A stretch of DNA of 21,548 bases, from NCBI GenBank assembly GCA_964422155.1, contig CAYQZZ010000036.1:1-21548 (forward strand), given 5' to 3'. The notes beneath the pieces are model-generated. The model saw only the letters and a list, made by a program, of their open reading frames with translations, searched no databases and was not told where the DNA came from. Of the stretch, positions 1-6,035 are shown piece by piece (positions within the stretch are counted from its first letter, which is position 1; the number at the start of each line of letters is the position of its first letter). A program made the translations under genes and the position numbers. The stretch is from JBGPRB01 sp964422155. GTDB lineage: Bacteria; Chloroflexota; Dehalococcoidia; Dehalococcoidales; RBG-16-60-22.

Positions 1-2
1 AG

Positions 3-215
3 GTCAATTTCACGGAACCTTTAAAACCGATGGGCCCGATGATGGTTCCCGGCCCGGGCGATAAACCGGTCAGCGTCGTTGGCAAAGTGCTTGACAGAGA
101 TAAGTTCATGGATATGCTGAGAGAGTACTACCGCCTCAGGGGATGGGACGAAGAGACGGGGGTACCCCGGGCTGAGACCTTATCCGCCCTGGGGCTGGAT
201 GACTTAAATAAATAA
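3..215 (+). CDS. Aldehyde:ferredoxin oxidoreductase, C-terminal end (partial)
   Basis: The frame is open from the left edge and stops at 213-215, so only about the last 70 residues are present. They read like the extreme C-terminus of tungsten-dependent aldehyde:ferredoxin oxidoreductases: a DRDKFMDMLREYYRLRGWD segment followed by G-V-P and a leucine-rich tail (SALGLDDL). Family members oxidise aldehydes to acids with ferredoxin as electron acceptor, carry a tungstopterin and a 4Fe-4S cluster, and are typical of anaerobes. The catalytic and cofactor-binding parts lie outside the window, so the AOR subfamily cannot be told. The internal ATG at 30 is not the start, because the reading frame and family homology continue upstream of it. 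Confidence 0.85.
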   Translation, partial: VNFTEPLKPMGPMMVPGPGDKPVSVVGKVLDRDKFMDMLREYYRLRGWDEETGVPRAETLSALGLDDLNK

Positions 216-217
216 CA

Positions 218-358
218 AAGATACAAGATACAATAACCAAACAATGATTAATAGCCAAACAATGATCAATAGCCAAACTTGAATAGCCAAACATTTGGTC
301 ATTGGATATTGAATATTGAAATTTTGTTTGGAATTTGTTTCTTGGTTATTGGTTATTA
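218..358. repeat. AT-rich repeat patch with four AATARCCAAAC units and a loose inverted arm
   Basis: Four near-identical 11-mers (AATA[A/G]CCAAAC) start at 232, 250, 268 and 282, with spacings of 18, 18 and 14. They are followed by a T/G-rich stretch (294-358) containing TTTGG, ATTGAATATTGAA, TTGTTTGG and TTGGTTATTGGTTATTA. These resemble the reverse complement of the first half, so the transcript could fold into one long imperfect hairpin centred near 293. It lies between the AOR gene and the next gene. No protein-coding content is seen. Confidence 0.6.
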
Positions 359-391
359 CGTTTACGTTTAATTTATCAGGAGGCTATTAAA

Positions 392-1054
392 ATGCCATTT
401 AAAGTCAGGTGCAAGCTGGTTTCATTTACAGGGGACCCGGAGAGATTCCCGTGCCATTTTGATTACAGGATAGGCGATGAGTTCACCTATGACGGCGAAA
501 AATTCGAAGGTAAAATCTGCAATGGCTTATTGAAAAATATGGCGCCGGTATTGTGGAATACCATTTTTTATGGTCCCGGGGACTATGAACGCATGGTCTA
601 TATGTATTCCGGCCTGAGCGCCAGGGACCCCAGCATGAAGAAGTACGATGGGGTTGGTTTCCGCCCCCTGAAAAAGGCGCCTGAGGGAGCTGACCCGAAG
701 TATCTCAGGAGCATATCGGCGGAGCCGCCCAAGAGCCTTATTAAAAGGACCCGCGGCTTTGTCTGTGACGATACCAGGACAGGGGCTTATTTCGTATGTG
801 AGCCTATCGGCCTGGCCAGTGGCGGCGATATGCGCACCCATTACAACAGGGCGATGGGCATACTTGAAAAAATAAAAAAACAACCCGGGATGACAGTCGA
901 TGAAATACTGAGTAAGTTCACCAGGTTCGAGCGGGAGGAAATATATCCCCCGATATATCAGTTAAATGTGTCCCTGATGCTGGACGAAATGGCACTTGTT
1001 AACTATATCGAACTGCGAGATGGAAGGGCCTATCCCAAGAATCTCCCAACTTGA
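392..1054 (+). CDS. TIGR04076-like protein with C-terminal extension
   Basis: A 220-residue protein. The ATG at 392 is chosen because AGGAGG lies just upstream (379-384); the upstream in-frame ATG at 335 lies inside AT-rich repeat sequence without a ribosome site. The N-terminal 70 residues (VRCKLVSFTG, then a Cys-His followed by IGDEF, then ICNGLL and a W-N-T-I-F-Y-G segment) look like the small TIGR04076 family of unknown function. The remaining ~150 residues extend past that family's usual ~90-residue length. The last ~70 residues (repeated EEI, LMLDEMALVNYIELRDG) look like a small winged-helix-type domain. Cysteines at 7, 21 and 43 and in the middle part (FVCDD, YFVCEP) could bind a metal. 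No enzymatic role can be assigned. It follows the AOR gene but is separated from it by the repeat patch. Confidence 0.6.
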   Translation: MPFKVRCKLVSFTGDPERFPCHFDYRIGDEFTYDGEKFEGKICNGLLKNMAPVLWNTIFYGPGDYERMVYMYSGLSARDPSMKKYDGVGFRPLKKAPEGADPKYLRSISAEPPKSLIKRTRGFVCDDTRTGAYFVCEPIGLASGGDMRTHYNRAMGILEKIKKQPGMTVDEILSKFTRFEREEIYPPIYQLNVSLMLDEMALVNYIELRDGRAYPKNLPT

Positions 1055-1077
1055 AAAAAGATATTTTTTTGAATTGA

Positions 1078-1422
1078 CAGGCATACCGGAGCGCAAAGCA
1101 AATGATAAAGATGGCTGGCAGTAATCCCACAGAATCGGAATCAGCAGGGAAGAGGGGTACACATACCCCGATGAGCAAGCAAGGGCGCCCCGTATTAAGA
1201 TACTGTGCATGGACATCGGTTATTCCGATGCTACGACTGAATCCGGACTTTCGTGCCTGGGCCAAGCAGAGGCGAGAGCGGCCGGCCCATGCCAACCCCC
1301 TCAATGGAAGGGAAGTAGTCGGGGCAGCACTTAACAGGCTGTTGCGTTTGGCCTTTGCCCTGGTTAAGAATCAGACCTATTATCAGGTTTCAAAACCAGA
1401 ACTAACGCTGGTCGCAGTCTAA
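1078..1422 (+). pseudogene. IS110-family transposase, C-terminal remnant
   Basis: The translated frame from 1078 runs QAYRSAKQMIKMAGSNP and then SAGKRG...MSKQGRPVLRY, followed by a helical tail (GREVVGAALNRLLRLAFALVKN) and a stop at 1420-1422. This is the layout of the C-terminal IS116/IS110/IS902 domain: an 'aGlnP..SG' helix-hairpin-like part, then 'isKrG...LR', then a leucine-rich end. The N-terminal DEDD catalytic domain is absent and a stop (1075-1077) precedes the homologous part, so the element is dead. It lies against the truncated minus-strand gene at 1451-1808, suggesting that insertion or later deletion made the scar. Confidence 0.7.
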
Positions 1423-1450
1423 AATATTGGAGGTTATTATAATTGTATCG

Positions 1451-1808
1451 CAGTTTCGTCTGAATATTGCGACATATTGCCGAGCCATACTCCTGGATAA
1501 ACTTTTCCCTGAGTTTCTGTACCAGCTCGAAATTCCTGAATAGAACCCCGGCAGTGTCGGCAAAATCATCTCTTTGTCTGCCCAGCAAGGAACTCGGTAA
1601 CATGATTGCTCCAGAGTAAGCACCGCAGCTACCATCGGTGCACAAGCCTCCCCCAGCGGCCAAGGCCGGTCGCCGCCTTGAAGACGTCTTCATTCCTGAT
1701 GTTAAAGGCATCCTGGAGAGCGGCAATTACGCATTGGCTGCATCCCTTATAAGTCTGCTCGTACTTTTTACCCAGTTGATAAGCCTTCTCCATAACACTC
1801 CCCGACAT
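1451..1808 (-). pseudogene. C_GCAxxG_C_C family redox protein, frameshifted and 3'-truncated
   Basis: Read on the minus strand from ATG at 1808 (AGGAGG at 1815-1820, six bases away), the first ~50 codons give MSGSVMEKAYQLGKKYEQ, then KGCSQCVIAAL, NEDVFKAATGL. The frame then breaks. Dropping one base of the AA pair at 1662-1663 restores GLAAGGGLCTDGSCGAYSG and then DDFADTAGV and FELVQKLREKF. This is the C_GCAxxG_C_C probable redox protein family (TIGR01909/PF09719), with its Cys-x2-Cys and Cys-rich GGLCTDGSCGA motifs. Homology stops near 1450, where IS110-related sequence begins, so the C-terminus with the last cysteine is lost. Two independent lesions make it a pseudogene. The frameshift alone could be a sequencing error, the truncation not. 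Confidence 0.8.
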
Positions 1809-1923
1809 TTACACCCTCCTTCCTCTGCTCAGGGAAATTGCTCCCTGGTTTGCAGTAGAAGCTTCTTCTATGGATGCCTGTGTGACGTTGGGAGTATAAA
1901 AGGGTCTCATAAACAGGTGAAGA

Positions 1924-2454
1924 TTATGGGGAATCCGGGGACTTTCCCATAAGTTGAATTACATGTTTCCTGAATCTTCTTAAAATGGTCTGGAATGCTT
2001 CTGCATCTTCCCGCTCCAGGCACTGCATAGCTTGAGAGCCAATAGTGTGCCTGAGAGACATAGTATGCTCCACCAGGTCTAACCCTTTTTCGGTTATGGT
2101 AACCCTTCTTAGCCGGCGGTCACGCTTTGTCCCGGCGCTTTTAGTTAGTCCCAGTTTCTCAAGGCTATCAACGGCTTTAGTGGTAGTATGTTTAGACCGT
2201 ATTATCCTGCGGCTAAGTTCGGTCGGTGTCAGAGTTCCACCACGCACTATCAAAATGTGCAGGATACTCATCTGTGTCCGATTGAGGCCAAATTTCCTCA
2301 ACTCCGTGTCCAGATACTGGTTAACAATTTCGGATGTGTAGATAAAAGACAGGAAATTATCAAATCTCAAATCATTAGCCTGAATCCTGAGGCGCCTGGC
2401 CAGGGAGTCCAGCCTTTCCGAATGACCTCTCAAAATATCTCCTATTTTAACCAT
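1924..2454 (-). CDS. MarR-family transcriptional regulator
   Basis: A 176-residue protein starting at ATG 2454, with a modest AGGGA site upstream. Residues ~57-122 form the MarR winged helix-turn-helix: LNRTQMSILHIL, then LTPTELSRRI with recognition helix KHTTTKAVDSLEKLGL (about 88-103), then the wing RDRRLRRVTITEKG (about 111-124), including the conserved Asp-x-Arg. Flanking N- and C-terminal helices would form the dimer interface. The ~50-residue N-terminal helical part is somewhat long for the family. MarR proteins bind palindromic operators as dimers and release DNA on binding small aromatic or CoA-linked ligands. The gene diverges from the carboxylase operon across 173 bases, so it most likely controls that operon and itself. 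This is inferred from placement. Confidence 0.9.
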   Translation of the reverse strand: MVKIGDILRGHSERLDSLARRLRIQANDLRFDNFLSFIYTSEIVNQYLDTELRKFGLNRTQMSILHILIVRGGTLTPTELSRRIIRSKHTTTKAVDSLEKLGLTKSAGTKRDRRLRRVTITEKGLDLVEHTMSLRHTIGSQAMQCLEREDAEAFQTILRRFRKHVIQLMGKSPDSP

Positions 2455-2490
2455 CTTTTTTATCCCTGAAATATTCTAACAAACAGCAAA

Positions 2491-2496
2491 ATTATA
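2491..2496 (-). promoter_or_regulatory. Candidate -10 of the marR-type gene
   Basis: A perfect TATAAT is read on the minus strand at 2496-2491, about 37 bases ahead of the regulator's ATG at 2454. No good -35 hexamer lies at normal distance (ATTATT or TATTAT only), so expression may be weak. The region is AT-rich, which makes chance matches likely. Confidence 0.35.
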
Positions 2497-2534
2497 TTGA
2501 AAAAATTCTCTTAAATAATAAAGTAAGATATGTG

Positions 2535-2563
2535 AAAGTAACACTTGACACTACTTTTTAGTA
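2535..2563. promoter_or_regulatory. Candidate MarR operator overlapping the carboxylase-operon promoter
   Basis: Two symmetric elements overlap the -35 and spacer of the forward promoter: AAAGTA-11 bases-TACTTT (2535-2557) and TACT-TTTT-AGTA (2552-2563). A dimeric repressor bound here would block RNA polymerase at the operon promoter. The assignment rests on symmetry and position only; the half-sites are short and AT-rich. Confidence 0.35.
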
Positions 2564-2578
2564 TATGATATATATTAT
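2545..2578 (+). promoter_or_regulatory. Sigma70-type promoter of the carboxylase operon
   Basis: A consensus TTGACA (2545-2550) is followed by a TATATATTAT tract (2569-2578) that can serve as -10 with 18-20 base spacing. A start site near 2585 would leave a ~45-base leader before the ATG at 2628, which has GGAGG at about 2615-2619. The exact -10 register cannot be fixed by eye. Confidence 0.55.
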
Positions 2579-2627
2579 CAAAACAATTTAAATTTTTCAA
2601 AGATTCCAGTTTGCCGGAGGAGTAAAA

Positions 2628-4679
2628 ATGTCATTCATGATTGGTGTTGATACCGGGGGCACATTTACGGACGGTTTTATAACCCGTAATGGAGACCTGA
2701 GGACAGTCAAGGTATTAACGACGCCTCACGACCTTACGGTCTGTCTGGCCGACTGCATAAGAGAAGGCGCCCGGCAATTCGGCATTTCGGTACAGGACAT
2801 GCTGGCGGATACCGATATTGTAAGGTATTCAACCACCGTTAGCGTTAACACGATAATCCAGAGATTGGGAGCGAAAATCGGGCTACTGGTGAGCCAGGGA
2901 TTTAAGGAATCGCTTTATTCCAGTGATGCCAAGGCGGTAGAGCCGATATTTTCTTTCATCACCAGGGACATGATTGACGAGGTAATCGAAGAGATTGACG
3001 ATAAGGGTAAAGTAGTAAAGCCCATCGATACTGAAGACCTGTTAGTCAAGATGCAGCATTTGACGGATATGGGTGCCCGTGCCATCGTCGTCAGTCTGAA
3101 CAACGCGCATGTCAACCCCGCACATGAAAAACAGATAAGGGCCATCATAAAGGAACAATCCCCCAGCTTTTTCCTGGGGAGTATAAGAGTACTTCTGGCT
3201 TCTGATATTTCGGACCAGCCAAACGCTTTTTATCGTACTAATGCCGCCGTATTAAACGGGTATATACACGATGCCATGGTCAGGTATCTTTACCGGGCGG
3301 AGGACGACCTGAGGGCAAATCTTTACACGCGGCCACTGATGGTGGGGCATTCGCACGGAGGTACCGCCAGAGTTGCCAAAACAAGAGCCATCGATACCTA
3401 TTCATCCGGTCCCGTTTTAGGAGTCTTTGGCGCCGAACTGGTGGGGAAGGCCCACGGCTTCACCGAGATAGTATCCGTTGACGTGGGAGGTACCAGCCTG
3501 GACATCGGCATCATTCGTGGCGGCAGCCACAACTACACGCTGAACCCTGTTATATCCGACCTTCCTGTAAGCGTTCCCATGATTGTCACCCACTCGGTGG
3601 GTTTAGGCGGTTGTTCCATTGTCAAGCTGAGTGATTCAGGAGGTCTTCTGATAGGACCCAGGAGCGCCGGCGCCAGCCCCGGCCCGGCCTGCTTTAACCG
3701 CGGTGGTACGGAACCCACCGTCACAGACGCTGACGTAACTCTGGGCTTTATTGACCCCGGTAATTTCCTCGGTGGCAGGGTCCAGCTGAATAAAGACAAA
3801 GCGATTGCATCAATCAAAAGAAGAATCGCCGACCCTATGAAAATTACGGAAGAAGAAGCAGCCTACCTCATCAAGGAAACCACGGAAAAAAATATCCAGA
3901 AAGAGATTCTGCAGTTCTTGAAAGAGAAAGGGATTGAGCTGGGTAAACTAAGCGATTTTGCCCTGGTGGCTTACGGAGGTGGTGGCCCAACGCGCTATGC
4001 TGGCTTCACCAGCGGTCTGAAATTCGGCCGAATATTAACCAGCCCCTATGCCTCCACCTTCTGCGCCTTCGGTTTTTCGACAACGGATTTGCTTCATCGC
4101 TATTCAAAATATTTACCGCTCATCCTCTTTGACGGCGTTAATTATTTGAGGGACTTTAAGAAGCTCAACCAGACCTTAGCCCAGCTGATGAATGTGGCCA
4201 GGAGAGATATCGAGGGGGAGGGCTTCTCGGCTGATAATGCCGGCTATTACCTGGAGCTTATCGGAGACGGTGCACTGGCCGAGTACAATGCCAGACTGGA
4301 CAAGACACAGCTAGGCTCCGAGGAAGATGTTAAAAAACTCTGTGCTCAGTTTGGTCGACCCGGCAAAAAGGGGTCGGCTAAAGTGACTATCTCCACCGTT
4401 ATACTGAACGCCTTCGTACCCATGCCACACTACGAACTGACCCCTCGTCCCCTGGGTGGCGAAGACCCCGGCGGTGCTTTAAGGGGGGAGCGGGACGTCT
4501 TCTGGTCGCCGGAAGTTGGTTACCGCAGGACCCGGATTTATAACCGCGAGTTGCTGGTCCCGGGCAATAGGGTTATCGGCCCGGCGGTCATTGAAGCCAA
4601 AGACACAACATATGTTATACCAGCCAATAAGTCTTTTTACATCAGCGAATACTCGCATGGTGTTCTAGGGGAGGCTTAA
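2628..4679 (+). CDS. Hydantoinase/oxoprolinase A-type subunit (ketone carboxylase-like, alpha)
   Basis: 683 residues, ATG with GGAGG eight bases upstream. The protein has the HyuA/oxoprolinase layout: an N-terminal ASKHA phosphate loop DTGGTFTDG (8-16), a second loop SVDVGGTSLDIG (about 283-293), the GPRSAGASPGPAC and TVTDADVTLGF signatures, the GGGGPTRYAG segment and the usual C-terminal beta domain (RELLVPGNRVIGPAVIEA). Related A subunits occur in ATP-dependent hydantoinases, 5-oxoprolinase, acetone carboxylase and acetophenone carboxylase, where they bind ATP and phosphorylate the carbonyl substrate or bicarbonate. The small zinc-type gamma subunit next door (starting two bases after the stop) and a second A subunit downstream argue for a carboxylase of the acetophenone carboxylase type rather than a hydantoinase. 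The substrate cannot be told. It is the first gene of the operon. Confidence 0.88.
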   Translation: MSFMIGVDTGGTFTDGFITRNGDLRTVKVLTTPHDLTVCLADCIREGARQFGISVQDMLADTDIVRYSTTVSVNTIIQRLGAKIGLLVSQGFKESLYSSDAKAVEPIFSFITRDMIDEVIEEIDDKGKVVKPIDTEDLLVKMQHLTDMGARAIVVSLNNAHVNPAHEKQIRAIIKEQSPSFFLGSIRVLLASDISDQPNAFYRTNAAVLNGYIHDAMVRYLYRAEDDLRANLYTRPLMVGHSHGGTARVAKTRAIDTYSSGPVLGVFGAELVGKAHGFTEIVSVDVGGTSLDIGIIRGGSHNYTLNPVISDLPVSVPMIVTHSVGLGGCSIVKLSDSGGLLIGPRSAGASPGPACFNRGGTEPTVTDADVTLGFIDPGNFLGGRVQLNKDKAIASIKRRIADPMKITEEEAAYLIKETTEKNIQKEILQFLKEKGIELGKLSDFALVAYGGGGPTRYAGFTSGLKFGRILTSPYASTFCAFGFSTTDLLHRYSKYLPLILFDGVNYLRDFKKLNQTLAQLMNVARRDIEGEGFSADNAGYYLELIGDGALAEYNARLDKTQLGSEEDVKKLCAQFGRPGKKGSAKVTISTVILNAFVPMPHYELTPRPLGGEDPGGALRGERDVFWSPEVGYRRTRIYNRELLVPGNRVIGPAVIEAKDTTYVIPANKSFYISEYSHGVLGEA

Positions 4680-4681
4680 CT

Positions 4682-5035
4682 ATGACGAAAATGCGCATTA
4701 CCGAAACCGTAGAAATTGACCTGGATAAGGAGATGTGGTGCTGCAGTAGCTGTCATGCCGAAATATACTCAGCCAGAGAATCGTATCTCAAGGGTTGCCT
4801 GGTTTACGAAAGGCCAGCCAGCGAGATATACGGGCCGCCGATTCCCATTAAACAGGATTCGGACGCGATTTCCTATGCCCCGGACCCTGATTTCATGAGA
4901 GTGGTGGAATTCTATTGCCCGGAATGCGGCGCTATCATGACGGTTCAATATCTACCGCCAGGCCATCCCATTGTCACGGAAATAGAGCTCGATATTGACA
5001 AGTTGAAGGAAAGGGCTGCCAAACAAACGAAATGA
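4682..5035 (+). CDS. Acetone/acetophenone carboxylase gamma-type subunit
   Basis: A 117-residue acidic protein. The start ATG 4682 follows the previous stop by two bases, with GGGAGG inside the preceding gene. It has two CxxC pairs, C21-x2-C24 near the N-terminus and C79-x2-C82 (FYCPECG) near the C-terminus, plus C20 and C39. This fits a small structural zinc-ribbon-like subunit. Length and position beside a HyuA gene match the ~15 kDa second subunit of acetophenone carboxylase and, more distantly, the gamma subunit of acetone carboxylase. Such subunits are what separates carboxylases from plain hydantoinases in this superfamily. Its last codon overlaps the next start (ATGA at 5032-5035), so translation of the URO-D-like gene is probably coupled to it. 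Confidence 0.7.
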   Translation: MTKMRITETVEIDLDKEMWCCSSCHAEIYSARESYLKGCLVYERPASEIYGPPIPIKQDSDAISYAPDPDFMRVVEFYCPECGAIMTVQYLPPGHPIVTEIELDIDKLKERAAKQTK

Positions 5036-6012
5036 ATTCAAAAACTGCCTTCAGAAATACTCTAAAACTGATGAACAGCGAAAGACCGGTATTTATTCCT
5101 TTCGTTTACGGACTTGCCGCTAAAATAGGGCGGATTCCCCTGAAGGATATGGTGGCAGACGCCAGCTACTACGTGCATTCGCTGGAAGAGGCCTGTGAAT
5201 TGTTTAAGTATGATGGCATAGTTAATCACTACGATGCTACCATCGAGGCTGAGGTTTTTGGCTGTGAACTGGAGTGGCCCGGAGACTATGTTGCCCCGAG
5301 AGTCACGAGCTGCCGCCAGCTTGAGCTGCGGGAAGTCGCCCTGGAAGAAAGCAGCCGCATCCAGATTTTACTGGAAACTACCAAACGTATCGTCATGTCA
5401 AGAGGCAAAGACGTGGCTGTCATCGGTACTCTCACCGGCCCCTGCTCTTTAGTCAGGACCCTGACGGGCGGTGGAAAAGAAAACATTGAAAACGTTATTT
5501 CTCTGGCAGGAAGCTTCCTCAAAAAAATGGTTAGAAGTCTGTGTGAGTTGAGGGTTGACGCCTTGTTTTTCCGGGAAGACCTTCTTGGCACAGGCTACCA
5601 TGATGAACTGCTGGCACACAATAAATTGTATACGGATGTCTATACCACGCTGTTCAACCTGATAAAGCATTACAACGGCTACCCGGCGCTCATTGTTAAA
5701 GATATCGACCCGGGGTTTATAACCGACTTGCATAGGATGATAGGACCGGGCGGGCTAATCCTGCTGGGCAGGAAGGTCAGTGATGATGACATGGCATATT
5801 TACAGAAATTGTCCGATTCCCTGAGGATTTCCTTCGGTCTGCCGCTCCCGGTGGAAAACCAGGCCGTATTATGGGAGCAGTTCGCAGTCATCAGCCAATT
5901 CGTGAGCAAGCGCAGGCCAACCGCATTTTTCTATGTTAGTGAAGGGGAAATTCCATATGATATGCCTCTGGAGTTTCTCCACGATTTAATAGCCAAGATA
6001 CAGAACGCATAA
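5032..6012 (+). CDS. URO-D-like protein embedded in the carboxylase operon
   Basis: 326 residues (~36 kDa), ATG overlapping the gamma stop (ATGA). The fold signature is that of uroporphyrinogen decarboxylase/MtaA-type TIM barrels: an N-terminal ERPVFIPFVYGLAAK segment, the GTLTGPCSL loop (132-140) and a C-terminal SEGEIPYDMPLE segment (303-314) that corresponds to the 'G-I-P-x-x-P-x-E' end of the family. Key residues of known enzymes are missing: there is no RQAGR motif of true HemE, and the MtaA/MtbA zinc cysteine ahead of the final helix is replaced (EGEI). It is therefore neither HemE nor an ordinary zinc methyltransferase. Acetophenone carboxylase has a fifth, dissociable ~34 kDa subunit needed for activity; this protein has the right size and place, but I do not know that the two are homologous. 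Confidence 0.7.
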   Translation: MNSKTAFRNTLKLMNSERPVFIPFVYGLAAKIGRIPLKDMVADASYYVHSLEEACELFKYDGIVNHYDATIEAEVFGCELEWPGDYVAPRVTSCRQLELREVALEESSRIQILLETTKRIVMSRGKDVAVIGTLTGPCSLVRTLTGGGKENIENVISLAGSFLKKMVRSLCELRVDALFFREDLLGTGYHDELLAHNKLYTDVYTTLFNLIKHYNGYPALIVKDIDPGFITDLHRMIGPGGLILLGRKVSDDDMAYLQKLSDSLRISFGLPLPVENQAVLWEQFAVISQFVSKRRPTAFFYVSEGEIPYDMPLEFLHDLIAKIQNA

Positions 6013-6035
6013 AATGCAACGCAGGAGGAAAAAGG

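Noticed and set aside
232..292. CRISPR-like regular repeats
   Set aside because: The units are only 11 bases with AT-rich, self-similar spacers of 3-7 bases; no cas genes are present. An intergenic repeat is the better reading.
2628..4679. Relation of the HyuA pair plus URO-D-like protein to corrinoid methyltransferase reactivation (RACo-type ASKHA protein)
   Set aside because: The A subunits have full HyuA layout with HyuB and gamma partners, and no corrinoid-binding protein is present.
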